This document shows positions 1 through 9,694 of a stretch of DNA of 64,000 nt, piece after piece. The stretch's first letter is position 1. Each line of letters starts with the position of its first letter. The notes under the pieces were generated by a model. The model had not been told where the DNA came from. It saw nothing but the letters and a program-made list of their open reading frames with translations, and searched no databases. The DNA is from Gnetum montanum (taxonomy: Eukaryota > Streptophyta > Gnetopsida > Gnetales > Gnetaceae): assembly GCA_015680685.1 (NCBI GenBank), contig MNCI01000175.1, forward strand, positions 258,401 through 322,400, in the 5' to 3' direction. The position numbers and the translations under genes are program-made.

Positions 1-656
1 TTTAGAAAATCTTTGGTATTTTGATAGGACCAGAATAGCTCCTTTTATCTTTAAAGTGAATCTCTGTGGTATTTCAATCAGAAATTATCAAGTCTTTTGA
101 AGGTTTTTTTGAATGCAATTGTTGACATCCATTATCTAGCCAAAATAGAGTCTTGTACGTGATAGTTTACATACCGATTTTTTGGGTAGCATAGTAGGAT
201 TGTCTTGAAGAAATTGCTTATTTGAGCCTTAGAAGTTTGAACAATTCATAGTTATTGAATTTGGGATCTTTATTGCGAAGTGTTTACTCGTATAATTTTA
301 CCTTGTTTAAACATTTGAGATCTTTACACAAATCTGCTTTCTTATTCTCGTCTTTCTATTTCCATTAAATCTCGCTCTATTTCTAGTTTTCTTGTGGAAC
401 TATCTCTTTCTATGGGGAAAATTAGAAGTTGATTCGCAGAGTTGTGCTTAAATGTTTTTGCAAAAATTTATTTGTTACAAGTAGGTATTATAAGGACCAC
501 ATAGACTAGGCAATTGAATAGAATAATAACTCTCAACAACTCACAGTACTTTGCAAAGTTGGCNCCTTTGGCAACACCAAGGCCCAGATACCTCCAAATA
601 GACTCAGTAGTTAATGTGAGTATGTGTGTGTGCTGTTGCGGTGCGCGGTTGTGAAN
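1..656. other. Unassigned AT-rich sequence left of element G
   Basis: No homology to the other elements of the window could be seen. On the minus strand, positions 695 to 468 form a 75-codon frame with a compositionally protein-like segment containing the run YLGLGVAK, but it has no recognised family and may be chance. Two ambiguous bases lie at 564 and 656. The second coincides with the point where similarity to the LTR of element G begins, so the junction is either a truncation of that LTR or an uncertain assembly point. A short TG-rich stretch (616-633) precedes it. Confidence 0.3.
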
Positions 657-1150
657 ACAATAAATACAACAATTCTTGCACTTTCTCCAATGCACATGAA
701 GTCTTCTTATAGTTACTATGTTGTTAAATCCTTCTTAAAACTCATGCAATGACTAGCTAACGGTCACTAATGATCATGGGAGACATCTTTTATACACTTG
801 AGAAGTCTTTTTGAATTGGCCTTCAAATCTAGGAAGATGTCTCTGTTTCCTAAAATTTGTCTTTCTGAAGTATATACTCTAGAAGACATCTTTTTGGACT
901 TGTTGTATAATTTGCAAAGATGTCTTTATCTCATGAAAGATGTCTTTGTCTAAATTCACTTCAAATTTACCAAGACATCTACTACTTTCTGAAGATGTCT
1001 TTCTTTACTTTCCCTTGTATGATGAATGCATCATTCCTTATCTACATCCAAGTTTAATCCAAATTATTATATTACAAGTAGAACATACATAAACAACCTT
1101 GTTTTCCATTTTTCTTAATGTTTTGACATGCTAAAACTAAAAGGTCAACA
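657..1150 (-). repeat. Element G 3' LTR, truncated (U3 part)
   Basis: This segment aligns with 5925-6490. Shared landmarks are the stretch around 690-760 and the end GACCTTTTA next to the polypurine tract. On the minus strand the LTR starts TGTTGACC at 1150. The 5' copy is 985 bp, so roughly half is missing at the low-coordinate side, where the R/U5 region should be. The U3 motif array at 781-1004 lies inside. Confidence 0.8.
781..1004. promoter_or_regulatory. AAGATGTCTT motif array in U3 of G 3' LTR
   Basis: About seven copies of AGATGTCT or its reverse complement AGACATCT, often extended to AAAGATGTCTTT, are spaced 15 to 50 bp apart. The motif is nearly self-complementary, so both orientations occur. 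The array sits upstream of where LTR transcription would start on the minus strand, which is the position of enhancer repeats in other copia LTRs. A regulatory role is inference. Confidence 0.5.
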
Positions 1151-1164
1151 ATCTTCCCCTTTTT
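1151..1164 (-). other. Polypurine tract of element G
   Basis: On the minus strand the sequence AAAAGGGGAAGAT directly precedes the 3' LTR start TGTTGACC. A purine run abutting the 3' LTR primes plus-strand DNA synthesis in LTR elements. Its exact fit to the LTR boundary supports the orientation. Confidence 0.8.
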
Positions 1165-1630
1165 GTTAATGTCCAAAACTTACAAAAATGAGTTAGTCTT
1201 GTCCCAATAATGATAATGCATAATACTTCTTCCTCTTTTTGGACATAACCAAAAAGGTCAAACTGTAAATATATATAGATAGATATACAAAAAAATCATC
1301 ATAAAAGATATTCTATGAAAAGCATAAAGACATATAAAGGCCTATGGCAACCGAGGGTTAGGATAGGCATGGAGAATCAATAGGGCATGAGTCGAGTAAA
1401 AGAGGTAAAATAAAAATTAATAGAATGCATATATATAATTGAAAAACACATCATCTATCCATAATCATCTACAACATGCTTTATATCAACTATCCATACG
1501 CATCTCAAAGTATAACTATCCATAGATTAATCACACATGTGCAAAGTCTAGAAATCACATATGTGAGAGTCACAAAATGTCTCATCCTATTTAATCATTA
1601 AAAGGAGATATCAAAAAACCTACTGAGGTC

Positions 1631-3187
1631 TCAATCACTAACCTTGGTAGCATTCTTAGATTTAGAATCCACCACTACTTCATATGGTTGATAAGTCTCA
1701 TCCTCATCGTCATCATTGTTGGTGCTAGGATGGTTGGATATTTGAGTGTTCTCATTTGAGGACTCAACTTGCTACATAGAAGCCTACCTAGGATGAAGCT
1801 TCACTTGAAATTGAGAGGAAGATAGTGGAGTTGATGGAGCTAGCAGTTGCTAAATTGGGACTCATTAGAATGTGGTCCTAAAGATGCTCTCCATAGCTTG
1901 TTACTCAAAAGAACTAGGAGCATCAACATGAGAGGAAGAAAAGGAAGTAGAAGGGATTGGAACATGATACTCTAGTTGTTGCATGGAAGCATAGTTCTCC
2001 CCCTAAATACTAGCTAGGGATGCCTTTGGCTTAGAATTTGTCTCTTTCCCTAGGTCATAAGTGCATGAGGGACCTACTATTGATGAATAGTATGGAGGAA
2101 CAAGAGCATCTTCCTCACTATTAGAGATAAGAGTGGTGACCTTCTTAAATACTTGGCCATATAAGGAAGGAGGTATCCCATCCTCATCTAAGCTCTTGCA
2201 CAAGTAAGGGAAATTCTTCCCAATCTTCCCAATGGCTTAGGAAATGGGTCTAAATATCCTCCTCAAAGAGGAAGTAATATGAGCTCGAGAATATTTTAAT
2301 CTTCTCAATTGTAGTGATGCATCCTTCTTTTGCTTTAGCAATTTCATGCTAGATCCTACTACTACTATGTGAGAAGAAATCTTCTTCTCTACGTACTCAC
2401 TAAGACTTCACTTGCCTTTAAACAAAGAAAACTTTGTAATAGGTACACCCTTATTACTTATCAACATGCTAATGAGGTAATGGTATCCAAGGATTCTCTC
2501 CCTAACATAGAGGCTTAATATATCTCTGTAAAGAGTGTGCCCTAGATCTAATGGTAATCCTATAAGAAAAAAATATAGTACATAGCCTTGGGCTAGTAGT
2601 AGATAACTATAACTACCTCCCTTTACCATTATATTATACAAAATAATAAGTGACAAGGTGAAGGCATCTGGAGTCATCTTGCTCTACTCAATGTGATCCC
2701 AATCAACAGACATATCTCTTCCAAACAATACATCATAGAATTCATCATGAGCTATGGGCATAATACCATTTGTGTAAATGTCATGCATAAACTCTATAGT
2801 AACCTAGAAGACATTAAGACTGGAAATACCCAGAAGTGCATTAACACTTTAAGGAGATACTTCAATAATAATCCCACTAATAGTGGATGTAAAAGCCCCT
2901 ACAATAGCATTAGAAATAACAATGTTATAGTAGAATTCTTGAATTAACACTTTGGATGCAAGAAAATTCAAGAAAATGAATGTGGTCTAGTTCAAAAGTG
3001 TAAAATAGTCCAAGAAAGCTTATTGTCTATGTGGAGGGAAATTAAGAGAACACTTAGAAATAATAGTAGTAGTTCTTGTTATTTCAAACCTATGTTGAGC
3101 ATCTAAACTGTGAAACTAAGGAGTTTATGAGGATGACACACTACTAGAACTTCCTTGTGCACATTTCTTGGAAGGATTTTTGGACAT
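1631..3187 (-). pseudogene. Athila-ORF1 / plant transposon protein-like ORF of G
   Basis: Reading the minus strand from an ATG at 3187 gives about 519 codons with a handful of in-frame stops, ending with TGA at 1631. The start is basic and serine-rich (MSKNPSKK, then a serine run). A globular region follows, with pieces such as QEFYYNIV, GIIIEVSP and VNALLGI, then VDWDHIE, ALILYNIM-like and LGYHYLISMLI segments. This order resembles the Athila ORF1 / putative plant transposon protein (Transposase_32-like) domain, in which a short SP-x-x-(I/V)-x-x-LLGI motif precedes an FP-x-LI motif. The C-terminal third is low-complexity, with an acidic NNDDDEDE patch. Its function is unknown even in intact relatives. 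It sits where pol should be in a copia element, downstream of gag. Domain naming is from memory of the family and needs a profile search. Confidence 0.6.
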
Positions 3188-3417
3188 TTTTGGGCCACCT
3201 CTACCAAAATCATTATGAATGGTGGAGCCCTAGTCATCTCTATGAAAGCATACAACAAAAATGGGGATTTTATCTTTTATAACCAAGAGTAAACGAGGGT
3301 TTTGATGAAAATGAGATGTATTTTTTGATAGAAACACATCTTTTTCACATGTAAAAGATATAGTATATGTATTTCATTTATCAAATATTTATCTCCCACA
3401 ACAAAAAAAAATTCAAA

Positions 3418-3491
3418 GAGATGTCTTTGTTCTACCAAAGATGTCTTGGCAGAGACATCTTTCACTTTTGAAAGACGTCTTTCTTCAAAAG
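3418..3491. repeat. Internal cluster of the AAGATGTCTT motif in G
   Basis: Four copies of the LTR motif (AGATGTCTTT, AGATGTCTT, AGACATCTTT, AGACGTCTTT) occur within 75 bp, in the gap between gag and the second ORF and far from either LTR. It may be an internal regulatory copy or a leftover of a rearrangement. Confidence 0.45.
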
Positions 3492-3599
3492 TTGAGATAA
3501 GGTTTTGGAAGGCTACCATTGGTTTATAGTATTAATTAAACATTAAAAACAAAAATAAAAAGTTACTTCTACCTACCTATCATGATATTAGAAGATGAT

Positions 3600-5422
3600 G
3601 GTGTTTAAAGAGCTAAAGAATGTGTTTCCTCTTTTGAGGAATCTCCTTTGAATCGAACTTCTCCAATGTCTAATGCATGAATTCCTCTTAAAAAGTTTTT
3701 AGGGAAAGTATCCTAATGCCCTTGGTCTTGTTTAATTCTCTATTCCCTTTTAACAATCTTGGTTCTTTGGTTTGACTTCCAATATTCTTTATGATCTTAC
3801 ATAAACCCCTTTCTTGATGCACTTTGATAAAACCAAGGAGTCTTGTGATATGTCCATGTACTCATATGATAAAACTTTAGATTGCACTCCCATTGTTTAT
3901 ACCCAATCTTGTTACAATAATAACATCTAATTATCTGATTGAAAAAATAACTAGAAGGACCAAACCTTTAAGGATATTTATGTTGGATAGAAGCTTCCCT
4001 TAATGTAGAGTCCTTGTTCCTTGATGGTTCCTTTAAAGGAGATGAAGGTTCCTCTTCTTGGTGGTAGCATCTAAGTCCAATTTTGTCTTGTGGAATTCTT
4101 CCTTGTTTTATAACCATTCAAAGAGATTCTATTCCTTTTATTAGTATTTTATTCACAAGCTTAACATCAGTATGTTTTTCTTTTATTTGCTTACATGATG
4201 TGGTTAGTGCTTCATTCTCAACCTTAAGGTCTAAGAATTATTTGTTAAGATCACAAATAGTTACGTTTAATGAGGATATTTCTTGATCTTTATACTTGAC
4301 ACTTTTATTTAACTTAGTTCAAAGATTTTAAAACTTCAAAATTTCTTTACATAATAAATCAAACCTCTCATTGTCATTTAGTTCATTATCTGATGAACCA
4401 CCATCTATGAGAGCCATGCAAATGAGCTAAGAATTTTTTGCATCAGCCTCCACTTCTTCTTCACTATGTTCCCAATCATCCCAACTCATATAAAAGTTGG
4501 TATTCTTTCCTTTTTCAAGGGATTTGTTCTTGTATTGCATTCTGAGGCTACTAGGACATTTGGAGGCCACGTGTCCTCTACCTCTATACATCCAACATTC
4601 TATAGAAAAAGAATCTAAATTAGAGTTTAAAAAGTTCTTACCTCTTTCTTTACCTTTAGCCTGATTAAACTTTTTTCAGATATGCTTTTTTTTATTCCTA
4701 GCAATTAGTTGTTGTAGCTTTTTGGTGAGAAGGGTAATCTCATCTTCATTGCCCTCTTCATGCTCATTGATTTCCTTCTCCTTTGAAGTATTTTTTAAGG
4801 TAATGGACCTTTCTTGAATAGCTCCTTCACTTATGAGATTCATTTCATAAGCTATGAAATCACTTTTAAGCTCTTCAAATTTTAAGGTTAAGAAGTCTCT
4901 AATTTCTTTCATTAATGTGACTTTAGGCCTAAACTCTAATTGTAAAGTTTTAATCATCCTGATGATGACGTCACTTTTAGGTAAGTCTTTCCCTATTCCT
5001 CTAATGGCTATAGCAAGATCGTTAGCTCTAGAAAAATAATCCTTGATTTTCTCACCTTCTTGCATTTTGAGTTTATCATATTCACTTTGTGAAACTAATA
5101 ATCTTGATTGCTTAACAATAGAGGTTCCTTCATAAGTAGCTTCTAAAAATTTTCAAGTTTCTTTGGCCATTTTACATCCTACTACCCTATTAAATTTAGA
5201 TTTATTAAATGCATAATATAAAAAATTTGTTTCTTTTGAATAAAACATGAACATATCCTTTTCCTCTTGAGAGCATTTCTTACGAGACTTGATGATGCCA
5301 ATGGTACCATCAATAGGTAAAGTGTAGCCTTTCGAGATTGACTCCTAGACTTCAAACTTCATGGATTTGAAGAACCTTTACATTCGAGCTTTCTAATTGG
5401 TGAAGTTGAATCTATCGAACAT
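3600..5422 (-). pseudogene. Ty1/copia gag (UBN2/DUF4219 type) of G
   Basis: Read on the minus strand from ATG at 5422, the protein begins with FNFTN-stop-KARM, the usual F-x-x-W-K-x-R-M start with the Trp codon TGG changed to TAG. A second Trp in EVWES is lost the same way. The gag core follows (AFNKSKFNRV, EGTSIVKQSRL, MQEGEKIKDYFSR, FEELKSDFIAYEM), then an acidic linker. A zinc knuckle lies at 4597-4556, with C-x2-Y-x4-H-x4-C: the second Cys is Tyr. Next come ICMALIDGGSSDNE and a coiled coil. A second knuckle at 3925-3884 (CYYCNKIGYKQWEC) has His changed to Tyr. Gag forms the particle and binds RNA. The longest uninterrupted piece is 5065-4676. Confidence 0.85.
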
Positions 5423-5489
5423 GGGTCACTTTGAGTAAGATGTTCCCTCCATTGTTCATTCTTGAAGTTGATGAAATAAAGAATGCTAG

Positions 5490-5501
5490 GCTTTGATACC
5501 A
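5490..5501 (-). other. Primer-binding site of G (initiator tRNA-Met type)
   Basis: On the minus strand the bases read TGGTATCAAAGC, one mismatch from TGGTATCAGAGC, the site complementary to the 3' end of initiator methionine tRNA that most plant copia elements use. It lies five bases inside the LTR end. Confidence 0.85.
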
Positions 5502-5505
5502 TTTT

Positions 5506-6490
5506 TGGATCGTAGAACTTAGAAGTAGGGGAATGAATACGTTTCCCAAATTGAACCTTTATAAAACAAAGCACACACACAAATTTACATGATTCCCCAA
5601 CATGGATGCTCCACACTTAAATGGTAGATCGCAAGCACACCTTTGGACTTTTTTGGTCTCAAAATGTGGTTGATGAGATCACACCTTGTATAATCATTCA
5701 TTGCCACTTTGGAGTTTTGTACCACAACACCAATCACTCTAGCCTACAAGATCCTAATAAGCTCAAGGAAATCAACTCCATAGGTCAACAATAATAAGAA
5801 TTACAAGGAATAATTGTAGCTCAATTTGTTGATCCCTGCACAATTAGGTACAACATACTTTACAAAGCCAAAATGATTAGACAATGAGGACCAATAGAGA
5901 ATTCAATTATTATAAATGATTGTACAAGAATACAATAATGCATGAACTTTTTCCAATGGACATGAAGTCTTCTTATAGCTACCATGTTGCTAAATCCTTC
6001 TCAATACTCATGCAACAACTAGCTAATGGTCACTAATTGTCATGGCAGACATCTTTTCCATGCCTAAGACATCTCTCTAAATTAGCCTTCAAATTTGGGA
6101 AGATGTCTTTATTTCCTGAAAGATGTCTTTTTAAAGTCTCTACTTTGGAAGACATCTTTGTCTTGTTAAACATGTCTTTCTAGACTTGGTCTTCAATCTA
6201 CAAAGATGTCTTTTTCTAAGAAAGACATCTTGTTATTTTTGAAGATGAAAGATGTCTTTATCTAAGAAAGGAATCTTACGATTTCTAAAGACATCTTTGT
6301 TTGAATCCATGAAAAATCTACCAAGATGTCTATTGCTTCCTAGAGATGTCTTTCTTCACTTTCCCTTATATCATGAATGCATCATTCCTTGTTCACAACC
6401 AAGTTCTTATCTTGCAAGAATAACACACACAAATAAACTTGTTTTCCATTTTTGTTAATGTTTTTACATACAAATATTAAAAGGTCCATA
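5506..6490 (-). repeat. Element G 5' LTR (985 bp)
   Basis: On the minus strand it starts at 6490 (TATGGACC, eroded from TGTTGACC as in the 3' copy) and ends in CA at 5506, four bases before the primer-binding site. The high-coordinate half (5925-6490) aligns with the 3' LTR. The half at 5506-5924 has no partner left in the window. Confidence 0.75.
6050..6353. promoter_or_regulatory. AAGATGTCTT motif array in U3 of G 5' LTR
   Basis: About twelve copies of AGATGTCT/AGACATCT lie in 300 bp, against about seven in the 3' LTR. Copies alternate in orientation without a fixed period. The difference in copy number between the two LTRs means the array expanded or contracted after insertion, or the LTRs were unequal when made. 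Confidence 0.5.
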
Positions 6491-7640
6491 GAATGGCCTG
6501 CTAAATGAGATACCATAGCCTATAGCTAAAATCCACCTTCTGGCTATATTCAAGTGGGTGGTCAATGATTTTATTAAATCCAAGCTATAATATCTTGACC
6601 CATAGACACTTAGTTAAGTATTCTCCTAGAGCAAGAATATAGAGAATGCCATGGAGACTAGTCATGACCTAGCCTATGTGGCATACAAAAATCAACACAC
6701 ATGAAGGAACAAGGAGAGGAATAAAAAAAATAATGTGGTTGTAACAACAATAACCAAAGTGGATAAAACCACTAACCAAGGGCCAAGGATCAACCCACCC
6801 AAGGCCCCTACTAATCACTAAGATAACTAGCCATCAACCTCTAAGATCACAATAATCAAACCCAAATTTGAAAGTAAGGATAGGTTCAAATATACTAGGT
6901 TGTCATTAAAAGCATCTAAGCTACTAGACCAATTGATGAGAAGTGGGTGCATTCAATACAAGCAGATGATTGAAGCTTCTTGAAAGAACCATGATATGCT
7001 ATCACCAACTTCTTGGTCATGATACAGACTTCTAACTTGCACTGAAGGATGACCTACAAAAGATGATAGATATGGGAGAGCTAGCTCTAGATGCATGCAA
7101 TCTTGTCTAACCATAGAAATAATTGATGCATGTGTATAAGAACACATTGAAAACCAACAATGTTGCATACATAATATTGATGTTTAACGTAGATGACAAT
7201 TGAGTGCATCCGAGGGAACCATTTGTGATTCGGGTACCTCCTCATGTTGAAAGAGCTTTCACCAGCTCAACATACCCCTTTTTTGTGAGAGTACTATCAT
7301 GAGTGCCTTCGAGGAAAATTTTTTCATTAAGAAGCCCTAGCCCACTATAGCCCAGCCAACCCCAATAACCAAATAGCAGCCTCTTGTGATGGCTAATGCC
7401 ATATCTTCTTGCTCCAACACAACCAACAACAACCAAAAAGCCTCAACCATGTAGAGAAAGAATCATGAGAAAAAGCCTAATAATAAGGGTGACAAGCAAA
7501 GTTAGGCATGAAAGGAAGTGGGCCAAACAAAGCCCATTCCCATATCTTCTATACACATCACCTTCTTTGCCCAACCCACCTCAACTAGCAAGCTATAGAA
7601 GGATCCCAAAATCCAAATTCAGAAGAAAGAGAAGACATCC
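6491..7640 (+). pseudogene. Element A gag, C-terminal part and linker
   Basis: It begins abruptly at the LTR of G. The frame VVNDFIKSKL aligns with VVNDFIKLKL of B (about 34270), and SLKASKLLDQLMRSGCIQYKQM aligns with B's SLKLLNKLLKVGRIQYKHM around 34660. These are the gag C-terminus and the linker before protease. Several stops and frameshifts are present, and B's linker is longer. No zinc knuckle survives. Confidence 0.65.
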
Positions 7641-8640
7641 CAACAACAACCTAAGGTTGAAGTTCATATTTTGGGATGCATAGAGAAAGTGAAGCATAAA
7701 TAGGATGACAAGCCCACCACCAATGATAAAAACTTCCTTAGTGAGATGGAATAGGTTAAATAGTCCCTTAAATAGGAAAATACAACTTTGATCCTATACA
7801 ACTTGATTATGACTTCCACTACACATCATGAATTTCTAGTCAATATGTTGACCTCCATTCCAATTAGTGAAGACATTCATATAGCGATGGTCCCTCCTTC
7901 ACCAAAGAAGGGGAAGTTAACACCAATAGTATTTTGTGATAGTGAAATTAGGGATAATCACCAAAATGGTGGAGTAACTAGGGCTTTTCTTTTCATAACC
8001 ATATGTGTAGGAAAATTTAACATGCACCAGGTGCATGTAGATGATGGGGTTGTAACAAATGTTATTCCATGTACCATCATTGAGTGATTAGGATTGATAG
8101 AGTAAATACAACACACATCAATAGTTACTTTCAAGTTCTTCAATGGATGAAGGATTTCTTTCAAGGGGTGTATCTCCTTGGATTTTTTGGTAGGAGAGTA
8201 ATTCCCCACAACTACAGATTTCTTAGTGGTGGAAAAGATGCTAGGGTTTAACCTTATCTTGGAAAGACCTTGGTTGGATTAGTTACAAACTATGTCCTCA
8301 TCCATCTACCAAGAGATTTACCTTCCTTATGATGGAGGTGAAATCATCATTCATGGTGATAACATGGTGCCCCTAGCTATTAACAACATGGACAAAGAGC
8401 AAGGATTTGAAGTAGAATTTCAAGAAGAAGCTTCTGGCGATGAAATCCAGCAACTTGAGAGAGAGGAGAAGGTCAATAATGACAATGGTGGGTAGTGGGA
8501 TGTGTTACGGAATGAACTCCCTTTTAACATTTTCAGTGAAGGGGATGGTGAATACAAACTTGTCCAGAATAGACCTTACACATTTTCTAACTTTTCAAAA
8601 ATTAGGAAGAGTCTACATAGTTGAAATACACCTTGAACAT
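7640..8640 (+). pseudogene. Element A aspartic protease region
   Basis: The core frame at 7788-8087 holds LTPIVFCDSEI, then FITICVGKFNMHQVHVDDG. The active-site triplet, normally D-T/S-G, reads DDG and is followed by VVTNVI. ERPWLD and PYDGGEIIIHGDN follow, then LPFNIFSEGDGEY close to the end. The same succession (VHVDDGAKTNVI, YEGGEVIIYSDN, FPFNIVEEAQGEY) occurs in B at 35900-36430. Protease would cleave the Gag-Pol precursor. The copy is broken by stops, and F is inserted just after it. Confidence 0.75.
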
Positions 8641-8673
8641 TCCACCTCATTTTCTTCTAACCATATAATGATA

Positions 8674-8678
8674 TGTAT
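8674..8678 (+). repeat. Left target-site duplication of F (TGTAT)
   Basis: Five bases before the LTR start TGATGA; the right copy at 21865-21869 reads TGTAC, one transition apart. Confidence 0.7.
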
Positions 8679-9507
8679 TGATGAAGTGTCATTAGTCAAT
8701 GCGTCAACTAGGTCGTGTTTATGTGAAACCTGTTCCGACCTATAAATAAGAGGGCTTCCACCTCGCTTAGGTACCTTTTTGTCAGTTGTAGCAAAGCTCT
8801 TGCAATTTGTTTTTGCGAGAGTTAGAATATTTTCCAAGTGCCCACAGTAGGTGTAAGAAAGGTGTCTGGGTATTTATTCGAGCGCTGATGTATCTAATCC
8901 CATTGGTATGAATGGCAATAAAGATAAGCTTTTCAAATCATTTCTTACAGCATTCGAACTTAGTCATTTAATGCATTTAATAGCTTAATATTTTTATTCT
9001 TTGATAATTACTTAAGTTTCTGTTGTTATTATTTTAATTGCTATCACTCATTCATAGTTAGTAGAAACCATAAGTATGACCATCTCAAACGTAAACCCAA
9101 CACTTCACAACCCAGTGATGCTTAATGTCTGGTAACCAAGTAGTGGTTAGGGGATGCTCAAGACGTGCCTAGAAGATGGGATCAGATACTTATGCTAGGA
9201 ATAGTTAAGATATAGATTAGGATAATTATAGATTATATAATATTTTATTCCTTACTTTCCATACCTTAAATTAGATACCAAAAGGTAAAGTAAAAATCCA
9301 TAAAAATCAATTACCTCAATCTCACTTAACCATTGCCACTTGAACATCACAAGTGAGGTTGGGAAGACAATGACTATTCTAACAAAGTGTTTTGTTGATT
9401 AAGGTTTGGTGTATGTAGAGTGCTTACAGTCTACGGAATTCGACCAAGTCGGGTGTGAACGTCGATGGTTTGCATGGTTTGGCGTAGGGGTACCTAGCCA
9501 CTCATCA
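8679..9507 (+). repeat. Element F 5' LTR (829 bp)
   Basis: It runs TGATGAAG to CTCATCA and contains a TATA box (TATAAATA, 8741-8748). Relative to the 3' LTR it lacks about 75 bp of GC-rich sequence upstream of the TATA box. Confidence 0.9.
8741..8748 (+). promoter_or_regulatory. TATA box in F 5' LTR
   Basis: TATAAATA followed by AAGAGGG, conserved at the same place in the 3' LTR (21098-21105). It would set the U3/R border about 30 bp downstream. Confidence 0.7.
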
Positions 9508-9508
9508 T

Positions 9509-9526
9509 TGGCATTATTGTCAACGA
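9509..9526 (+). other. Primer-binding site of F (tRNA-Asp-like, decayed)
   Basis: TGGCATTATTGTCAACGA begins two bases after the LTR. It can be derived from a TGGCGCCGTTGTC-type site, the aspartate tRNA site of Athila elements, by C-to-T and G-to-A changes. The tRNA identity is inference. Confidence 0.6.
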
Positions 9527-9694
9527 CTGTTAGTCTTACATGTGCCAATTAACCTTAGCAAAATTATTATTCACATCGTTGGAATTGACCCAAGATAGTA
9601 AAACTTACACATGCTAGGCAGACTAAGTAAAAGGTAAAGTACACTGATTAAATGGATCATCTAATATTCAACATGTCTTCTTCTCATAGGTGAG

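Larger units (their letters stand above)
657..6490 (-). mobile_element. Element G: copia-type LTR retrotransposon lacking pol
   Basis: On the minus strand the order is 5' LTR (6490-5506), primer-binding site (5501-5490), gag (5422-3600), a second ORF (3187-1631), polypurine tract (1164-1151) and a truncated 3' LTR (1150-657). Similarity between the LTRs stops exactly at 1150 and 6490, next to the polypurine tract at one end and element A's gag at the other, which fixes the U3 boundary. Only about 4.4 kb of internal sequence is present. I see gag with two zinc knuckles and an Athila-ORF1-like protein but no integrase, reverse transcriptase or RNase H. It would therefore be a non-autonomous element depending on a copia partner. 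G interrupts the gag of element A; no target duplication can be tested because its low-coordinate end is lost. Confidence 0.8.

Noticed and set aside
1455-1475. VVDD-like box on the minus strand, as a possible copia reverse transcriptase in G
   Set aside because: It lies 300 bp from the LTR with no other reverse transcriptase motif around it; chance match.
7242-7436. Host gene on the minus strand inside A's linker
   Set aside because: Homology of the plus strand to B's gag-protease linker explains the sequence; the minus frame has no support.
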